DNA of 64,000 nucleotides, taken from assembly GCA_964462865.1 (NCBI GenBank), contig CAYWZO010000002.1:1-64000 (forward strand). Direction: 5' to 3'. The DNA is from Fen-1077 sp964462865. GTDB lineage: Bacteria; Chloroflexota; Dehalococcoidia; Dehalococcoidales; RBG-16-60-22. The notes under the pieces are model-generated. The model had not been told where the DNA came from. It saw nothing but the letters and a program-made list of their open reading frames with translations, and searched no databases. Both the position numbers and the translations under genes were made by a program. Every line of letters begins with the position of its first letter. Within the stretch, counting starts at the first letter, position 1. Below are positions 60,371-64,000 of the stretch, piece after piece.

Positions 60371-63300
60371 ATGGCCAAACTGGATAGTTTTTATGTTAAT
60401 GATGAACCGCTCTGGTACAAAGATGCTGTCGTCTATGAAGTCCATATCCGTGCCTTTTTCGATAGTGACGGCGACGGCATCGGTGACATTCCCGGGCTGA
60501 TTAATAAACTCGACTATCTGGAAGACCTCGGCGTCAACACCATCTGGCTGCTCCCTTTTTACCCCTCACCCCTCAAAGATGACGGCTACGATATCTCGGA
60601 CTACAACGACGTGCACCCGATGTACGGTAATATGACCGACTTCAAGGCCTTCGTGGACGCCGCCCACCACCGGGGTTTGCGCGTCATCACCGAGCTCGTC
60701 GTCAACCACACCTCTGACCGACATCCCTGGTTCCAGCGGGCGCGCAAATCACCCAGAGGCAGCTGCTACCGCGATTTCTATGTCTGGAGTGACACCGCGG
60801 AGAAGTACCGCGATGCGCGCGTCATCTTCACCGACTCCGAGACATCCAACTGGACCTGGGACCCGGTGGCCAAGCAGTACTACTGGCACCGCTTTTATTC
60901 CCATCAGCCGGACCTCAATTATGACAACCCGGCGGTTAAAAAGGCCATCCTCCGGGTGATGGACTTCTGGCTGAAGCTCGGCGTGGACGGGCTCCGGGTG
61001 GACGCTGTGCCCTATCTCTACGAACGCGAAGGCACCAGCTGTGAAAACCTGCCGGAGACCCACGCCTTTATCCGGGAGATGCGCGCCCATATCGATAAAA
61101 AGTTTAAAAACCGTATGCTCCTGGCCGAGGCCAACCAGTGGCCGGAGGACGCCGTCGCCTACTTTGGCGAGGGCGATGAGTTCCATATGGCCTTTCATTT
61201 CCCCATCATGCCCCGCCTCTTCATGGCCCTGCGCATGGAAGACCGCTTCCCGATAATCGATATCCTTCAGCAGACCCCGCCGGTCCCCGATGGCTGCCAG
61301 TGGGCTATCTTTCTGCGCAACCATGACGAACTGACGCTGGAGATGGTCACCGATGAGGAGCGGGACTACATGTACCGCGTCTACGCCGCCGACCCCACCG
61401 CCCGCCTCAACCTGGGGATCCGCCGCCGCCTGGCGCCCCTGCTCGGCAACGACCGCAAAAAGATAGAACTAATGAACAGCCTGCTCTTCTCTCTACCCGG
61501 CACCCCGGTTATCTATTACGGCGACGAAATCGGCATGGGCGATAATTTCTACCTCGGCGACCGCGACGGCGTACGCACCCCGATGCAATGGGGGCCGGAA
61601 AGAAACGCCGGCTTTTCCACGACCAACCCGCAGCGCCTCTACCTGCCGCCGATTATCGACCCAGAATACCATTACGAAGCCGTGAACGTGGAAAACCAGT
61701 TGAACAACCCGGACTCCCTGCTCTGGTGGATGAAACGCATGATCGCCCTCCAAAAGCAGTACAAAGCCTTCGGGCGGGGCAACATCGAGTTCCTCAATCC
61801 GGAGAATCGCAAAGTCCTGGCTTACCTGCGCTGTCATGGCGACGAAACGATACTGGCGGTAGCCAATCTTTCCCACCTGTCCCAGCAGACGCAGCTCGAC
61901 CTTTCCCGATTTAAAGGTGACCGGCCGGTCGACCTTTTCGGGCGGGTCGAGTTTAACACCATCACCGAGGAACCTTACTATTTTACCTTAAGTCCCTATG
62001 CTTTCTACTGGTTTTCGCTTCAGGGCCAGTCGACCGAACTTTCACAGCCGCGTCCCCCGCTCGCTGAAGAGGCCGCCTCGGTGCCGACCGTCACGGAACC
62101 GGTGGAGAGCCTCTTCGGGGAAAAGGAAAACTGGTTTATCCTGGAGGCCGTGCTGCTGGACTACGTCAAAGGGCGGCGCTGGTTCCGCGGCAAGTCCCGC
62201 GACGCCTGGGTATCCGAAATTCAGGATATTATTCCCCTGCATTTCAACGGGGCGACGGCCTATGTCACCCTGCTGCAGGTCGAGTATCCTGAAGGGGAAC
62301 CGGAGATATACGTCATACCGCTGATGACGGCCCCGGTCGAGCACGAGGCCGTACTGGCCAGTAAATACGAACACGCGGTCATCGCCCGTTTGAAGCCGCG
62401 CGGTAAGAAAAGCGAAAGCATCCTCTATGATGCCATGATGGAAAGCAAGTTCGAGTCTTTCCTGCTTTCCGCGATAACACGCCGCCATAGTTTTAAAGGC
62501 AGTTATGGTGAGATAACTTCCCTGCCCACGAAATTCCTGCGCCGGTCTATTACCGGCGGTATAAAAGACCTGGAACCGGTCCTTCTCAAGGCCGAGCAGA
62601 CCAACACTTCCGTGGTATATGGTAACAAGCTCATCCTCAAGCTCTACCGCGAGCTTGAAGAGGGCATCAACCCGGATGTGGAAATAGGCAGCTTCCTTAC
62701 GGATAACACCCCCTATACGAATATTGCCCGGGTAGTCAGTTCGCTGGAATACCGCCGCGGCCGTGGCAAATTCATGAGTCTTTCCATCCTTCAGAATTTC
62801 ATACCCAACGAAGGCGATGCCTGGCAGTACACGCTCGATTCGCTGGAGCGCTACTTCGCCGGCGTGCTATCTCATCCCACCGTGCAGGCCCCGCCCATCC
62901 CCCGGAAACACCTGATGTCGCTGCTCAAGGAGCCTCCTTCCCTGGCTAAAGAGACCATCGGCACTTACCTCGCTTCAGCGCAGCTCCTCGGCCAGCGCAC
63001 CGCCGAGCTCCATATCGCCCTGGCTTCCGGCCTGGAAAGACAGGATTTTGCCCCGGAACCCTACACCCTTACCTACCAGACATCCTTCTACCAGTCGCTG
63101 CGAAGCTTCGCCATCAGGACTATGGAACTGCTCCGGAGTCGTCTGAAATACCTCCCGGAAGATACCAGGGCTGATGCCCGGGCCGTCCTCGATGCCGAAA
63201 AGGCCATCATTACGCGGTATGACCTGATCCGCCGCGGCAAAATAGCTTCCTCACGCATCCGCTGCCACGGCGATTACCATCTGGGACAAGTGCTCTATAC

Positions 63301-63724
63301 CGGTAAGGACTTTGTCATCATCGATTTTGAAGGCGAACCGGCCCGTTCGTTGAGCGAGCGCCGGCTCAAGCGGTCGCCCCTCCGGGACGTGGCCGGTATG
63401 ATTCGCTCTTTTCACTACGTAGCCCAGACGGCTTTCAATAAATATATCCCCCTGCTGCCCAAACCGGAGACCGCCCTGCCTCTGCTCGGCCATTGGGCCC
63501 GGTACTGGTATATCTGGGTCTCGGCCAGCTTCCTGGACACCTACTTCGATATTATGAAACACACCGGCCTGCTGCCGGATGACCCCGGCCAGTTGAAAAT
63601 CCTGTTTGACGCTTTCCTGTACGATAAAGCCCTGTACGAGGTCGGCTATGAACTGAACAACCGCCCCGACTGGGTGAAGGTACCTCTCCAGAGCATCTTG
63701 CAAATGCTGGCGATAGAAGGGTAA
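60371..63724 (+). CDS. treS: Trehalose synthase (TreS) fused to maltokinase
   Basis: The protein has about 1117 residues. The N-terminal 555 residues are a GH13 TreS that interconverts trehalose and maltose: WYKDAVVYEVHIRAFFDSDG, nucleophile D211 in LRVDAVPYLYE, acid/base E253 in LLAEANQWPED and D319 in FLRNHDEL. The C-terminal part (about 590-1117) is a maltokinase: RWFRGKSRDAW, CHGDYHLGQVL (catalytic loop) and VIIDFEGEPARSLSERRLKRSPLRDVAGM. It yields maltose 1-phosphate for GlgE. I take ATG 60371, 7 bp after the receiver stop; no clear ribosome site is seen, so coupling to the receiver gene is likely. The fusion occurs in several phyla. Confidence 0.94.
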   Translation: MAKLDSFYVNDEPLWYKDAVVYEVHIRAFFDSDGDGIGDIPGLINKLDYLEDLGVNTIWLLPFYPSPLKDDGYDISDYNDVHPMYGNMTDFKAFVDAAHHRGLRVITELVVNHTSDRHPWFQRARKSPRGSCYRDFYVWSDTAEKYRDARVIFTDSETSNWTWDPVAKQYYWHRFYSHQPDLNYDNPAVKKAILRVMDFWLKLGVDGLRVDAVPYLYEREGTSCENLPETHAFIREMRAHIDKKFKNRMLLAEANQWPEDAVAYFGEGDEFHMAFHFPIMPRLFMALRMEDRFPIIDILQQTPPVPDGCQWAIFLRNHDELTLEMVTDEERDYMYRVYAADPTARLNLGIRRRLAPLLGNDRKKIELMNSLLFSLPGTPVIYYGDEIGMGDNFYLGDRDGVRTPMQWGPERNAGFSTTNPQRLYLPPIIDPEYHYEAVNVENQLNNPDSLLWWMKRMIALQKQYKAFGRGNIEFLNPENRKVLAYLRCHGDETILAVANLSHLSQQTQLDLSRFKGDRPVDLFGRVEFNTITEEPYYFTLSPYAFYWFSLQGQSTELSQPRPPLAEEAASVPTVTEPVESLFGEKENWFILEAVLLDYVKGRRWFRGKSRDAWVSEIQDIIPLHFNGATAYVTLLQVEYPEGEPEIYVIPLMTAPVEHEAVLASKYEHAVIARLKPRGKKSESILYDAMMESKFESFLLSAITRRHSFKGSYGEITSLPTKFLRRSITGGIKDLEPVLLKAEQTNTSVVYGNKLILKLYRELEEGINPDVEIGSFLTDNTPYTNIARVVSSLEYRRGRGKFMSLSILQNFIPNEGDAWQYTLDSLERYFAGVLSHPTVQAPPIPRKHLMSLLKEPPSLAKETIGTYLASAQLLGQRTAELHIALASGLERQDFAPEPYTLTYQTSFYQSLRSFAIRTMELLRSRLKYLPEDTRADARAVLDAEKAIITRYDLIRRGKIASSRIRCHGDYHLGQVLYTGKDFVIIDFEGEPARSLSERRLKRSPLRDVAGMIRSFHYVAQTAFNKYIPLLPKPETALPLLGHWARYWYIWVSASFLDTYFDIMKHTGLLPDDPGQLKILFDAFLYDKALYEVGYELNNRPDWVKVPLQSILQMLAIEG

Positions 63725-63737
63725 ACTGATATTAAAT

Positions 63738-64000
63738 ATGACCTCCAGAAAAAAAGGCCCCCCGCCGCTTCAGGAAACCCCGACCGTAAATTCCGTCCGT
63801 TACGACGTTTCCCTGTTGACCGACGATGACCTCCATCTCCTTAACGAAGGCACTCATTACCGCCTCTACGATAAGCTTGGGGCTCACCTGCTGAAAGTGG
63901 ACGGCGCCGCCGGCGTCTATTTCGCCGTCTGGGCGCCCAACGCCCGGGAGGTCTATGTCATCGGCGATTTCAACGGCTGGGACCGCAAACGTCACCCGCT
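63738..64000 (+). CDS. glgB: 1,4-alpha-glucan branching enzyme, N-terminal part (cut by window end)
   Basis: The frame starts at ATG 63738 and runs to the window edge (87 residues plus two bases). It reads through LTDDDLHLLNEGTHYRLYDKLGAH and VYFAVWAPNAREVYVIGDFN, followed by GWDRKRHP, the typical carbohydrate-binding N-terminal module (CBM48) of GlgB. The enzyme introduces alpha-1,6 branches. Together with TreS-maltokinase, GlgE and GlgP it completes the GlgE glucan pathway in one locus. The catalytic domain is outside the window. Confidence 0.93.
   Translation, partial: MTSRKKGPPPLQETPTVNSVRYDVSLLTDDDLHLLNEGTHYRLYDKLGAHLLKVDGAAGVYFAVWAPNAREVYVIGDFNGWDRKRHP

Noticed and set aside
1..64000. 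CRISPR array, rRNA genes or transposase genes
   Set aside because: No regularly spaced direct repeats, rRNA-like sequence or transposase motifs were seen anywhere in the window.

Overview
This window is about 64 kb of moderately GC-rich, gene-dense bacterial DNA. The gene content points to a strict anaerobe. It has a molybdopterin/NuoEF-type oxidoreductase joined to the MetV/MetF methylene-tetrahydrofolate reductase pair, a tungsten-type aldehyde:ferredoxin oxidoreductase, a FixABCX-type electron-transferring flavoprotein set, a ferredoxin-thioredoxin-reductase/rubredoxin fusion, and no oxygen-respiration genes. An uncultured Chloroflexota of the Dehalococcoidia type is my best guess from this combination, but no phylogenetic marker gene is present apart from a tRNA fragment, so that is inference.

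Layout. (1) 1-11.1 kb, plus strand: the 3' end of tRNA-Lys(CTT); a GAF-histidine kinase and NarL-type regulator; an odd tandem-receiver protein; then an FdhA-like molybdopterin subunit, NuoE, a NuoF-GltD fusion, MetV and MetF. This looks like one redox operon that feeds NAD(P)H electrons into methylene-THF reduction, but the FdhA-like subunit lacks the Cys/Sec needed for formate oxidation. (2) 11.2-14.2 kb: a GmhB-type sugar bisphosphate phosphatase and two membrane proteins, the first two genes having promoters that predict (nearly) leaderless mRNAs. (3) 44.9 down to 14.2 kb, minus strand: a 30-kb co-directional surface-polymer cluster. It holds sugar-nucleotide enzymes (two SDR epimerases, a nucleotidyltransferase-kinase fusion, a DegT aminotransferase), a two-subunit TPP E1 enzyme, a family 2 glycosyltransferase, two B12-binding radical SAM enzymes, a flippase, large GT-C-like membrane proteins, and a CotH/DUF4956/VTC trio. 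Ten copies of one discoidin (F5/8C)-like module are spread over six of its proteins. A consensus-perfect minus-strand promoter at 44984-45012 heads the cluster.

(4) 45.2-51.5 kb: aldehyde ferredoxin oxidoreductase plus an ACMSD-type amidohydrolase, an M50/CBS membrane protease, a glutaredoxin and FTR-rubredoxin pair, and two small DNA-binding proteins. (5) 51.7-55.6 kb: etfB, etfA (with a 2[4Fe-4S] domain), fixC and fixX. An identical 17-bp palindromic motif lies upstream of both the glutaredoxin operon and the etf operon, suggesting co-regulation. (6) 55.7-64 kb: alpha-glucan phosphorylase, GlgE, a receiver-like protein, a TreS-maltokinase fusion and the start of GlgB, which together make the GlgE pathway from trehalose to alpha-glucan.

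The two most unusual parts are the probable NuoEF/FdhA-like/MetVF complex with a Tyr at the catalytic position, and the discoidin-module surface-polymer locus.
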